DNA from: Asterias amurensis
Lineage: Eukaryota > Echinodermata > Asteroidea > Forcipulatida > Asteriidae
Direction: 5' to 3'
NCBI RefSeq assembly: GCF_032118995.1
Contig: NC_092650.1
Location: forward strand, 8,494,001-8,558,000
DNA length: 64,000 nt
A program made the translations under genes and the position numbers. Position 1 is the stretch's first letter, and each line of letters opens with the position of its first letter. Under the pieces are notes generated by a model. The model saw nothing but the letters and a program-made list of their open reading frames with translations, was not told where the DNA came from and ran no database searches. Positions 22,945 through 34,968 of the stretch are shown piece by piece.

Positions 22945-24077
22945 ATGGGAACTAAGCATTCCAAATGCAAATTACATCTTTTTCCGTGAAATGTGTTTTA
23001 ATATTATTGTTGGCGCATGTCATCGTTTATTTTTAACTAAGAGCACTAGCCTAACTACCTGCACTGTTTATTATAATTTTTCATGTATTTCTGTGAGCTT
23101 TTTGCTGACATGTTCCCACGGCCTGCCTACTTTTGCACTTCACAGCACGATAATACTCACATGTGAGGCTTCGTATAGGAAAGATGAAGAAGAATAACCC
23201 ATTCATGACATTTGCTTTGGTTTTAATTCAGTTAGGTTAGACAGTAACTTATTATTGACAAAAGTCCACCTCTCAGTCTAGGTCGACCATTGTCTGGGGA
23301 AAAAATATATAAAAAATAAGACACATCTACTTAAAATCTATAGAATAATTACACTTTAAAGACCTTTCTTTTGTTGATCATGTTGATGAACAAACATCTT
23401 TGGTTTGCTTGGACGGCTCAATCATACAAGCTTTAGACCTAGAAACTGGGACGCTAGATTTCCTTTTCGAAATTTTTGACATTATCGGTTATTTCGAAAA
23501 TAGGAGTCTAACGACTCAGTTACTGGTGACATCACAGATCTTTTAGTAAAACTCACAATTTCAGTTAAATAAAAAACCTCTCAAAGCTATTTGATTTGCT
23601 TTCAACATTCAACACAGTATATTTGAATATCTTTGTAAAATTGAATGTTACAAACAATAGCGATCTGTTTTCGATTTGTCTTCATGGCTTTCCAAAGTTA
23701 AAAACTTATTGGCTGTGATGTTTCAAAAGAATATAGCCAGAACAATGTACAATATAGTTTAGTTACCAGGACTTTATGCACTATAATGTCAAAGACACAA
23801 AATCAGATGGTTAAACAAAAGCTGAAGTTGAAACAAAAGCTTTCAAACTGTTGATACACAAAATCTGGAAACCGCATCGCTTATTAATTGTCTGTTGAAT
23901 ACTACAACAAATAGCGCTGTGTTTTGACATAACTTTGAGAATCAACTTTATTTCTATCTGATGGGGAAATGTAAAATTACCAGGAGTGCTTTTATGAAGT
24001 ATTAGGCCTATATTTAGGTGTTCGGGCCAACAGCCCGGAACACCTCTTATTTTTGTTCGGTTTTTTTTTTTTATTGA

Positions 24078-24109
<32 letters not shown>

Positions 24110-26630
24110 CTTCTTCTTCTGTACGTCCCTTGTCCCCCTACAAAAACATCTTTCCAAACATCGTATGAACTTGAAACTTCACACACAGTTAGATATTTAT
24201 TAGGAGAAGAAACCGTGTGAGATACGTCATGATGACGTCATCAATTCTTGAGTTATGAATATTCAAAGTTTATTAATTCAAAAAATCATAACTTTTGATC
24301 TACATGAGGGATTTTTACAATCGAAACATCATCGGAATCGTCATTGAAAACTCCGTAAACGCCCCACAGACATGACCCCATTTTGATGTTGTCTTCCGGC
24401 TCAAAAGAGAGGTTGAAAATTTCAAAATTCACGTCTAAAGAACAACGTAAATCCCCATTGGTATGTGCATAAACATTGCACGTAGGCATACACACAACGT
24501 GTAGTGTATTAGCGGTGCAGCAGAGCACGCTCCAGTGATCTCCCATTCTGCTTATTAGCGGCGATTGTCCGCTAAAAAAATCACACTTCCCAAGCACATA
24601 TAAAGTTGAAACTTCACACATAGTTAGATATGTATAGGAGAAGAAACCGTTTGAGTTATGTCACGATGAGTTATGTCATCAATTCTTGAGTTATGAATTT
24701 TCAAAGTTTATTATTTCAAAAAATCATAACTTTTGATCTACATGATGGGTTAAAAACTCCGTAAATGCCTCGAAGACGTGATCCCATTTTGAGCTCGTCT
24801 TCTGGTTCAAAATCGAGTTTGAAAGTTCACAATTTCTTGTATAAAGAACTACGAAATTTCCCCATTGGTTGTGCGTAACACTTGTGGCGTACACGTGTAG
24901 TGTATTAGGCATAATGTATTTGGTGGCATGCTGCCAAGTTTGTTGTACTCTGTGCCATAGCGTGATATGCATAGAGCTATAGCTATGCAGAACGCTGCGA
25001 AAACGATTTCGTTTCAATCTTCAGCGTCAAATTGTTCAAATGTTACCCTTCTGATGGCTTAGTGGTCAATGTGGAATTAAAGACGGAGTTTCGCTGAGAT
25101 GGCCACCTACTTCAGTGATTCATGGGACTTTTAATTATGTGAGAAAACAACAGTACAAAATGACGAACATTGGTCATGTTTTGGTTAAACACCGAGAAGA
25201 ATAGAGACGTTACATCGATCGACCACTCCCCCCGGGTGAAGGGCGTTTTGGGCCCACGGAATTCACGTCAGTATTACGATATCTATTACTTCTTGAACTT
25301 AGCATAATCATCAATGGTTTTGATTATTTGATAAAACAACTATCCAAGTTATTTTGAGTTAAATATTTTGAAGAAAAAAAATCTCTGAAATAACATAAGC
25401 CCTTTCAAACTTTCTCTAGTAGGAAAGGACGTTACGTAAACTAATCTATTTCTACCTCCATGCACAGAAATGGATGTTACAATACAAAACATTCAAAGAA
25501 AACAGAATGGTTAAAGCATAAGGCCCAAGCAATTAGGAGTGGTCTTGCTAAAATAAACTGCCGGATTAAACAAAACTTTAGTACAAACAAATCAATAAAA
25601 CAATCCAGATTTTCATCTTCTTCTTCTCTTCGTCCCTTGTCCTCGAACAAAAGCACACTTCCCAAACTCGTATGAACTTGAAACTTCGCACATAGTTAGA
25701 TATGCATTAGGAGTGGAATAATGTGTTAGTTAGGTCATGATGACGTCATCCATTCTTGAGTAATAAAAATTCAAATTATTATTTCAAAAAATCATTATTT
25801 TTGATCCACGTTTTTTTTTTTACTTCTTTTTTAAAACATTATCAATAGAGCGCGAAAAAGCTTCATGAAGAATAGTCTTCGTTCAAGGCGGTTAAACATA
25901 CATGCCCCTTACAGTCTTTTCTTCAGTCGTCAGTCAATATTTCCTAAGTTCATATTTCCTAAACTACATAAGCTATTTTGACAATCTGTACATCATATGA
26001 AAGGGCTTTACGTACTTGACAGAAATGGATATGTTGGTGAACTTTCGTTGACCTATTGACCTGTTTAAACGGGAAGTGACTGTGAAATGATTTGAAAGGG
26101 CGTGGTTTATTGTCTTTTAGGTCGAAATAAACATCCTTTGATGCTTTACCATCACACCATACAAGTCTGGCAAAGGTCTGGTTTAAAACAAATATTACCG
26201 ATGACGTCACCAAACATACACTTTTACTAGATGACGTAATCATGTAGTTTTGACAGTTTTTGTAATTTGAATCATTTATTACAAATCTTGAGAACAAAGC
26301 AAGGTGTAATATTTGTTATTTAATCCAGGCTTTTACTCCCGGAAACCGAACACCTTGAGTTTGTTCACAAACTCTCAATCTCTAGTTATTCTAAAGTTAT
26401 GCTATTGAGTGACTTCGTACTTGATACTGCAAATTTTAGTAGTGTGTAGAAGGCTCTCTGGGTATAAACATAATAATATCCATCAATGAGCTTCAAGAAT
26501 GAACCTCAATACATATCTAATTCATAATCTTTGTCTTTAACTCAACTAAGATCGACTAACTGGTATGCCAGTGGATATGCCCCAAAATCCAGGCAAGAAA
26601 CTGAAGAAAAGATCAAAGTTCAGATTCTGG
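22945..26630 (+). pseudogene. Inverted partial copy of exons 1-2 of the repeat-rich gene
   Basis: At 22945 the plus strand reads ATGGGAACTAAGCATTCC (MGTKHSK), the counterpart of the MGSHHSK start; the stretch holding the original exon 1 donor is missing. At 26551-26630 an 80-nt exon 2 copy is intact, with the acceptor CTCAACTAAG and donor GTAAGTACC, encoding the same DRLTGMPVDMPQNPGKKLKK peptide. I find no later exons on this strand. It is most likely a broken copy; exon 2 could still be spliced into other transcripts. Confidence 0.75.
24016..26356. mobile_element. 2.3-kb element with internal repeats and hairpin end
   Basis: Ends AGGTGTTCGGG (24016) and CCGAACACCT (about 26346). Three diverged copies of a roughly 145-bp unit (CTTGAAACTTC, AGTTAGATAT, TTCTTGAGTTATGAAT, TCATAACTTTTGATC) lie near 24167, 24600 and 25668. 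A (TTC)n run of about 14 units sits at 24079-24120. At the left end AGGTGTTCGGGCCAACAG folds with CCCGGAACACCT; read on the minus strand this hairpin is followed 10 bases later by CTAA then T, as at a Helitron 3' end. No protein is visible. Class uncertain. Confidence 0.55.
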
Positions 26631-26798
26631 GTAAGTACCAAGTGGAAGTGTAATTTGTTTATTAATCAACAGTAAATATCGGTCTGTTGAGCAGCCAAAA
26701 TGTTTTGTACCAAACACATTGTAGTCAGTTTGTCACGTTAAACCCACATCTCTTGGTTTTTTTTTGTAACAACTAGTTGAACGCAAATTTAAATGCTA

Positions 26799-27136
26799 GG
26801 GCCCAAGTTCATGGAGCTGCTTGACGGTAAGCATTTTTTTCTTCCTAACTGTAGCAGACAATTTTGCTGAAGCGTAAACCTATTTCACGACCTGTTGCTA
26901 GCTTCAGCACGTGACCAAAAACATTTTAGTTTGAAGAAAGTGCTGACAAAATGGCGGGCGAAAAAAATGCAGAGTGGCGATGCAAAACAAATCATCACCT
27001 TTGTCTGGTACGTGTTATTTGTATAATTATAAAGGTCTTTTACGGACCCTTTTTGCCATGCTTACCGCTTTTAGCAAAATGAAAACATTGCTAGGTGCGT
27101 CCAAAATCGACCGTTAAGAAGCTCCATGAAATAAGC
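26799..27136. mobile_element. GGGCCC-ended foldback MITE
   Basis: GGGCCCAAGTTCATGGAGC pairs with GCTCCATGAAATAAGC near 27121. Subterminal GACGGTAAGCA / TGCTTACCG also pair. Same family as 9664-9908. Confidence 0.65.
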
Positions 27137-27702
27137 TTTTGTGCTATTTAAAATCATTGTAAATGCATGGTGTGAGGAGATCCAAGTTTACTGCATCAAC
27201 CCATGGTGTATTTCAAACAGTGCAAGCAAAATGGCATTCTACCCAAATACAGAAATGTTATCTGGGTTTAGTATTTTTATCTTGGTTAACAAAAATGTAT
27301 GAACAGATGAAACTAAATAAACGGGCCTATTATACTGTTGACCAATGTGAATGTTTATTTAACAAAAATTAATGATAAACCTTCTCACCACTACATATCC
27401 AAGAAAAGTGCGTTGGGGTGCAAACATGACGCCAGGGAAATTATGTGGAATAAGATATTTGCTTTTGTCTTGAAAACGTCGAGCACAGTACTATACTATT
27501 ATGCACAAACTTCCCGCATGACCCCCCCCCCCCTTCCCGCCTGTACCGAAAACTGTTCAAAATGATACAGAAATTGGTTTAACTGACACAGCAAGCTGTT
27601 TAGAATCTCACTTTCTCGAGAATCCGAGTCACCAGGAAAGAGTGAATGACCACGTACAATTTCAACTAAATCGGTAACTTTATAATTTAATTGTCTATGT
27701 CA

Positions 27703-30700
27703 TCATGATGGTGTGATCCTGATCCGGCGAGGTGGTGCAGAATGTGATCGTATTCGCCTGGTTGAAGTCAGGCGATGAGCGGTTCCCGTCTTCCGGTTGG
27801 TACCTGATTTGGGACGCCTCTTCGTACGTGGTTTGTCCTTCAACATCTGCAGCTCTTCCCATTGTTTCTGCATGCACCACTTCTTAAAGACTTCCTGCGC
27901 TGCTTCTTCGCGACCGGCTTTGGCACGTTGCTTCTCATCCTCCTTTTGCTTTGCAGCTTTCCTCTCCTGCTTTTGTTTTTCAATTTTCGCGGCTAGCCAG
28001 GTTTCAGTCGATTTACCACCGTTCAGTCTTGCCGCGGCTTTCTTTTCCGTCTCTTGGTCCTGTTTAACCGACTCGGCTGCCAGCTTATCGGCGCGAAGTC
28101 TCCCCTGGTTAGTTTTCTTTTCAGCCCAAGCTTCGAATGTCAGCGGAGTTTTTATCTGGACCTGGTCATCGCACTCGACGACCAAAGTTTCATCTTTCTT
28201 ACCGAATGCATCATTCAGCATTCTGTTAACTTTGTTAACTAGCTTCCGATCTCGTGCGTCTTGTGACTTGGAGGCAAGCCAGTCATTGAAAGCTTGTTCA
28301 TTTTCTTCAGGAGTTGGTTTCCTTTTGGAAACCTTATACGGTGATGGAGACCCATCACTGAGCTTGCTTTCCTCTTCCTTCATAAACTGCAGGCGTTGAG
28401 GGTGTTCAACTGGTAGATCTATTACATGTCGGAGCTTATCGTTTAGATAGTTGATTCTCATATCATTTATCTCTCTTGAGTCTAATTCTTCTGAGGACTG
28501 GTCACTGCTGTTTGAGAACGAATCATTGGCCTTATTTCCCATAGTGATTTCATTACCGTCTCCACGATCATTTCTAGGTACTTGTCCATTGACATTGTTG
28601 GTTTCACAAGTACCAAGATTTTGCCTGGAGTTGTGCCTTTCATTGTCATTTGTGACGAGTATTTTTCGAAGACAACTTTTTGCAGCATCGGTCTGTACCG
28701 AGTCCAGTGATGGACGACTACTAATTGGAACTTGTACAGGTGACCTTTGAATAAGATGAAAAAAATTTAAGATTTAAAACAACATACTATATGACAGATT
28801 TCGAAAATAATTATTCGATTGACATTTTTTTCCATATTCAATGGTTTTGATACCTTTTGTATATCCAGTTTATGGCCATGACATGAGTACCTATAGTCAT
28901 TGTGAATGAAGATGAGTATAATTTATCCGTATAGTTTCAGCTTTATTAGTCGTCAAGTTTTGGAAAAAAATGTGAAAATCACAGACCAATGTTTTCAAGA
29001 GGTGCTAAAGTGACATTGCTTTGCTAATTATCTCAAAAATACTACAGCATCTCAAAGCAAGCTTTCTTCCAGCCTTTAAACCGTTTAAGACTGTGGATAT
29101 TGTGGTCTACAAAAACTATGAAAATCCTTTAACAGAGTTCTTTTAAAAACTACACCATCCCATTATCTTTTCAGTGACGAACCTATAATATGAATCCGAT
29201 GGTATCGCTACACTATTCTGTATGTTTTTGCTGGCGGAATACTTGTCCATGTTTGTGGGTGGTCTCTGTGAGTCGCCGGGTGAAAACTTGACTGATTTGG
29301 GCGTGGCACTTTTGGGTCTTCGTCCAGCTGTTGATGAAAGAGCTGAATTAGGACGATCGTGGAGACGAACTGAGCGTGCCATCGATTCCCTATCGGTTGT
29401 GATCTTGCTTCCATGTGGAGAAGAATCCTGTTAGAAAGTCAAAGTTTAATATCAGATATAAGCAATTTCGTGTGCTCTGCTAATAACTACAACAAGAAAA
29501 TGCGCGTAAAAACATAAGACAGTGAACAGCCGAAAAAATTATGACTAAAGTGCGCATTGAAAATGAACATGTGTTGTCGACAGCTCTTTCCTTTTATACG
29601 GAAAGCAGCGGTTATGTAGAAAATGTATTCTACCAACGAGTGTTCCGTGAACAGAAGCCGTCTGCTCACATGAATCATACTATAAAGAGTATGATCTGCT
29701 AAACATCTTTTAGAAAAAATAACAAAGCAAAGTTTGCGCTAAAATTCGATTAGTCTCATGTTTCACAGAAAAACAAATTTATTAAACTGTCATCAGATAT
29801 GTTACACCTAATTTATATCGGTGCACACCAAGGGCATACCTCTGTCTTGGATGGTGCATGGAGTTGACTGCTTTTAGCAAAATCGCGGAGAGACTCCCAG
29901 CTCTCGGTGCTTGACGTAGCACTGTCATTCTGAAATAAAGAACTATGAGCCAATTTTGAAGACAATGGCCTCCGGTTCCTCTCGAAGTAATGATGATGAT
30001 GCTCCCGACCCTTCCAAGCAGTTATCATGAGTTCTGGACCGGGAGTGATCGCCAGCTCCTTCAGGGATATGGTCGGTGCTACGCTACTCCCAAGTTTGGA
30101 CTTTGGGAATCTCGGAGACGTGGACCAAGTGCATGTTTTTTCCTTGGTGGCCTTGTTGGCAAGAATCCTTGCGTAGAGCACGACCCGTCGTTGTGCTCCC
30201 TGCTGTCCGCAGGAGGCGGCAGTGTCTGCCGGTGTTTGGTGGGAGGCGTCTTTAATTTCTAGCAACGCACCGTGTTGAAGGAGGCTGTCGATGCATCCAT
30301 TGTTGCCCATGGCGCAGGCAACGTGTAGGGCTGTCCTGCCGGATGGAGTTTGGGAATTCGGAAGAGCACCATCGCAGAGCAATCTGGAGATAAAAACATT
30401 AGTAAGTTAGGACATGTTTTGTCACATTGTGCCAGAGGACAGTGAATTAAACATAATTTGTATTCTGGAAATTACCTAACATGACAGGCCTCGAACAAGT
30501 ATCGCCTCATTATGACTAATTTGAAGTATACGACTTTCGGGATTTGTGAAAATTTAAACGTACGATGACCTTCTATTCTCGACAACAAGAGTGTGAAATA
30601 ATTAAATCTTTGCCAATACTCACCTATCAACAAGGTAGTGAAAGCCCTTGTGTGCAGCAATAAACATCGCAACAAATCGCCTCTGTGACATCCCATCAAC

Positions 30701-31124
30701 ATCCATCGTCATTGCAACTTTTCTCAACACCTCTTTCAAATCGCCTCTCAATGCAGCATCTACCAACCCATCGAATCCATACGTGACTTTTACGGGTAGG
30801 CGCGCCCCCGGTATGACGCACAGCCTGCCCAGGGTATCCCCGTCGGTGAGAACAGAGTGATGACGATACGAAAGAAGTTGCAAGTCAGAGGGGATGCCAC
30901 ACACTAGTTCAATCAGGGACTTGAGCTCTGCCACGGTGGTGGTGTGTCGTACGTTGATTGAGGTGAGCGACCCTGGACCTGGGAGCTTGGCAAAGATCTC
31001 GAATGACTCGGTGAAGCGGCCCGTTGCATCTCGCACGCCCACATGTGCCATATTGCGAATGCGGGAGGATGCAGACCCAGTGATGTTACCTGACAACAAG
31101 GGAATCGCCTGCTTTTTCAAAACC
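27703..31124 (-). CDS. ANKUB1: ANKUB1-like protein: ubiquitin-like fold, ankyrin repeats, W/K-motif tail
   Basis: Four exons recovered with matching phases: 31124-30624, 30383-29840, 29427-29183, 28744-27703 (stop). If translation begins at the methionine at 31051 (MAHVGVRDATGRF) the product is 752 aa; the exon is open to 31124, so an earlier coding exon may be missing. The first exon matches my memory of human ANKUB1 in order: VAELKSLIELVCGIP (ubiquitin-like), then FDGLVDAALRGDLKEVL and RRFVAMFIAAHKGFHYL. Exon 2 has a clear ankyrin repeat (GRTALHVACAMGNNGCIDSL). The last exon is a charged, helical region with four FxxW-like motifs (AFNDWLASK, TFEAWAEKK, STETWLAAK, VFKKWCMQK) as seen in CCDC181/MAP9-type microtubule proteins, then a basic tail. 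The donor at 29183 (AG|GTTCGT) is weak. Orthology moderately sure; function unknown, perhaps ciliary (inference). Confidence 0.65.
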
Positions 31125-31309
31125 CTACAGAAAATCACAAAAGTGGGTGAATAAAAAAAAATACCGGGACAAGTAAAATATGAGTTGCAACTGAGAAGTT
31201 TGGATAAACAAACAAGATGGGGAAGTTGCACATCATTAACAACATTTGCAAAGTGAGGCTTAGTACAATAAGAATAACGTGTTTTGGGGTGAAATCCCTA
31301 TTGTAAAAC

Positions 31310-31464
31310 ATGGTGGTTCTGAGAGGAATCGGAATTGGGAAACTCCCTCAACCTTTAGAACATAGGGGATTTGCCTATCATGTAGCTGTTTAGCGGAGAC
31401 TCGTACATTGTTCCAAACAACAGACCCACAATTTCTCAATCCGGCCGTCCTCAGAACCACCACT
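31310..31464. mobile_element. Small TIR element
   Basis: TGGTGGTTCTGAG on the left is exactly complementary to CTCAGAACCACCA on the right, about 155 bp apart. No coding capacity. Target duplication not seen. Confidence 0.55.
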
Positions 31465-31686
31465 TCTCACAATAGAGATGTTACCCACCCGCAATAGTGT
31501 GTTACTGCAAAACACCTAGGCCTACTCAGACAAAATTTGGACCAGAATGTCAAGAAAGAAACTAAGGTGATCTGCATTGGCTACAACGACAGGGTAATTC
31601 AGCTTGTTTTATTGTACTAATGTCAGCATGAACGGGGTGCAATTAACAATGGGGCAAGAAAAACAACCAAGAAAAAACAAGGCCTA

Positions 31687-32505
31687 AAGGCAATGTAAAT
31701 ATACTTTTGGTAATTACTCCAAAAGTTAATGACCATAACAATTTACTTGAATGGTAAAGACTACCGGAGAGCCGGCGATTATATAAAACTTTGTCAGAAA
31801 TTACCCCCTTTGATGTAAATGTAGTTTGAGAGAAACGCAGTTCTAAATTGGATCTATCTTTGAGAGGGCAAGGCCATTTTCATTTTGCAGAGGGCCGGCT
31901 CTTAAAGGAACACATTGCCTTGGATCGGTCGAGTTGGTCTTTGAAAAGCGTTCTGTAACCGTTTGTTATAAAATGCATTTGAGTAGAAAGATGTTGTAAA
32001 AGTAGAATACAATGATCTACACAAATATGCCTCGAAATTGCGTGGTTTTCTTTTTACCTCGTCGACTAACACGGTCGGCCATTTATGGGAGTCACCGTGT
32101 TGCGACGTAAAAGGAAAACCGTGCAATTTTGAGTGATACTTGTGTGGATCATTATATTCTACTTTTAAAACATCTTTCTAACCATTATGCATTTCATAAC
32201 AAACGGTTTGAAACGCTTTTTATAAACCAACTCGTCCGATCTTGACGAGGCACGAATAATGCCAGCACTTGGGGCAACAGAGGCCGTGGCCTACCGTGGC
32301 CTCCGTGTAATTCCAGACCTGACAAAAGTTTTCACCCAAAGTGAAACTGGGAAAGCCAATTCTGTGTAACAAGGTTTTCCCCTTTTCTTTCATTTTTTTC
32401 CTACAACTTCGATTACCAAATTTTCACAGGTGTGTTATTTTATGCCAATTTGTGATTCTGGTCTTTGACAGTTACCAAACTTATGGCCTACAGTCCCTAT
32501 AATGA
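31687..32505. mobile_element. Family-1 MITE interrupted by a family-2 MITE
   Basis: The left half (AGGCAATGTAAATATACTTT, GGTAATTACTCCAAAA) stops near 31900; the right half (TGTAACAAGGTTTTCC, CACAGGTGTGTTATTTTATG, GACAGTTACCAAAC) resumes near 32360. A family-2 MITE plus about 100 bp of other sequence lies between, so the order of insertion can be read. Confidence 0.55.
31906..32250. mobile_element. TTAA-type MITE family 2
   Basis: TTAA at 31902-31905, then AGGAACACATTGCCTTGG and GGTCGAGTTGGTCTTTG, with the complementary arm CAACTCGTCCGATC at the right, whose very end is degraded. A second copy is at 37759-38098. Confidence 0.7.
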
Positions 32506-33716
32506 ATCTAAATCGTGGCACAAAGCCAATGCTCCTGTAATAGGAGCATGTCTTTCATCGCCACACATTTTCGCCGCGGGGGATAAAAAAATCAATCGAT
32601 ATTAAGACAAAATCGACGAGGCGTTTTGTACCACGAGTCAAACTGACTGATGTTTAATGCCAACAAAGCATCTTAAGATATACATGAGTTATTGATTAGT
32701 CGAAAGAAACGATCCTTGAAGTTTTGTTTCATTTACTCAATTTTATTGAACTTACAGCTCGTGTGTTTCCATGGCAAAATCTGCATGGCGCTGTGCGATT
32801 CACTAATAAATGAAGCTTCTATTAGCCCAATTAATTATTAACAACTATTATCACAAATCTTTAGAAACTCAGCTATTTTATTATTTTATCTCGGGCAGGA
32901 GGCCGATATTGCCATTATGAAATTGATGCTGATGATCAAACACTGTGACTATAAATAAGTGCCCGGCAGTATTGTGGCTGAGGTGTGAACACACTAGGCC
33001 ATATAAATATTATGTTTGCAAGGCTACCCATTACCTTGACGAAGATTGAGTGATAGGAGCCTACCCTAATAAAAACTATCTACACAATAATTAGGCCGAT
33101 CATTTTAAGTGTGAACTTTATCTAATTATCTATTAATGAATATTTTTTTTGTAAATACATAATTCAAATGTTGCTCATGACAACGTAGTTTGCACCAGAG
33201 AGCCACGGGTTTTATGGGAGCAATATGCATACAATATAATTTGTTACATGGGATATGACCTGCTACGTTTATTAAAATGTCCACCCCAAAATGTCAACAT
33301 CACTAAATCTTTTATTAAATTTAGAGTGAGGAGCAAGTTAAATTCCATACATAATGTGTAGTATATAATTCTAAATCAGATTGTTTCAAACTCCCAGCTT
33401 TCCCATTGTTCTTCATCATGACACTGTAAAATGGATACCACTGTACACAAAATAAACGTGCATGGATGAGGAAACCCCTAGGGTGACAACATTATTGAAG
33501 GCAATTATTAGCAAAATTGTGCATTATTGTCTATAAACTTTGTATCGACATTTTGTAGGTACAAACTAACTCTAATTGACGTTAATCATCGTTTACGAAG
33601 TAGTCCCTAGCCTAGAGGCCTACTGTGGACTAAAATTATTGACATTATCTACACCGGTGAGGTATAGAGTGCAGTCAACAGTATGATGATCACCAAGAAA
33701 GGAGGCGCTATACTAT

Positions 33717-34968
33717 GGTGGCCCTGAAGGGACACAGCCAGTCGTGAATATTTTCGCGACGTCGTATAGTTATTCACGACAAGTCGCGAATATTTTCGCG
33801 ACGTCGCGAATATTTTCACGACTAGTCGCAAATATTTTCGCGACGTCGTATATTTATTCACGACAAGTCGCGAATATTTTCGCGACGTCGTATATTTATT
33901 CACGACAAGTCGCGAATATTTTCGCGACGTCGCGAATATTTTCACGACTAGTCGCGAATATTTTCACGACTAGTTGCAAATATTTTTTACGACGTCGTGA
34001 ATAATTCTGCGACTAGTCGTGAATAAATTCGCGACTAGTCGTAAATATTTTTTCAGTAGCTTGAGTGTGTAATTCTTACACGGCACGCGTAGAGAGCCAA
34101 GCTATATAGCCACTCAGCTATGTGTATGGGGCCCATGTTTTATCCAGTAGAATTGCTATCGAAGTTCGAAAAAACAGTGTCTGACTTTCATCAATATTTC
34201 GGGGGTTTTCAAGGTTGATTTACTCCAAACCCAAATAATTCTGAATGCCAAAGGATTAATCTTTCAGTTAAACTTGGTGGGGGATTACGTGATGCGTTGC
34301 ACCCTGCCGTGACGGAACGAACTCGCGTTTCAAGTTGGAAATAACAACGCAAATTGCTCTTACATTTCAGGTAAAAATTGTCAAATTTATTTGCTGAAAT
34401 TGTCAATACATTATAATTAAACTTATCATTGGGTTGTTGTAAAATTTACCTCGGGTGACATATAACGTTATGTTTTATCTGAAGAGTGAAAGTGCCAACG
34501 TTTATTGCCTAGCATAGGATAGCCTTCTCCTACTAAAGTACTAGTAAAACTATAACGTCAGGCCTCGTAGGCCTACCGTAAGGGCCATACGTCAACGTTA
34601 GTTTTGTTTAAATAACCCACCATCGATTTGCAAGAGTCGGAATTCTCCTCCGGATCCATCATCGTACGGGACAGCTTTCAGCTTAGTCTTACTAAGCCGT
34701 CAACGTGAATACAGTAATTACACACTCAAGCTACTGAAAAAATATTCGCGACTAGTCGCAGAAATATTCACGACGTCATGAAAATGTTCGCGACTAGTCG
34801 TGAAAAAATTCGCGACTAGTCGTGAAAAAATTCGCGACTTGTCGTGAAAAAATTCGCGACTAGTCGTGAAAAAATTGGCGACTTGTCGTGAATAAATTCA
34901 CGACGTCGCAAAAATATTCACGACGTCGCAAAAATATTCACGACTGGCTGTGTCCCGTCAGGGCCACC
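33717..34968. mobile_element. 1.25-kb foldback transposon with compound, palindrome-rich ends
   Basis: Target duplicate ATACTAT at 33710-33716 and 34969-34975. Ends GGTGGCCCTGAAGGGACAC and its near-complement. Inside each end is an array of short palindromic units (CGCGAATATTTTCGCG, GACTAGTC, GACGTC) over about 300 bp at the left and 240 bp at the right. A further inverted pair, TAGCTTGAGTGTGTAATT and AATTACACACTCAAGCTA, encloses the unique centre (about 34075-34715). No transposase; non-autonomous. The arrays may be binding sites for a transposase (inference). Confidence 0.85.

Larger units (their letters stand above)
19985..26695. repeat. Large inverted duplication (palindrome) around the start of the repeat-rich gene
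   Basis: The centre is near 22330. Inner arms: TTGCCAACGATTTTTGTGGG (left, about 22252) against its complement at about 22385, then outward through CTTGACTAAAGGCTA (right, about 22494; complement at about 22100) and CTCATTTTGGTGAGAAA near 22880 (complement at about 21810). Outer arms: about 19985-20205 against 26478-26695, differing by only about 3 bases in roughly 210. The right arm is longer because of a 2.3-kb insertion at about 24016-26356; the left intron carries two foldback elements instead. Without these inserts both introns come to about 1.2 kb, which supports one original inverted copy. Confidence 0.85.

Noticed and set aside
27797-28399. A 200-aa plus-strand frame
   Set aside because: Antisense to the charged last exon of the ANKUB1-like gene, which has better composition and splice support.
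33649-34004. Repetitive frames on both strands (SRKYSRLVVN, FATSRIFSRL)
   Set aside because: Chance frames in the palindromic end array of a non-coding foldback element.
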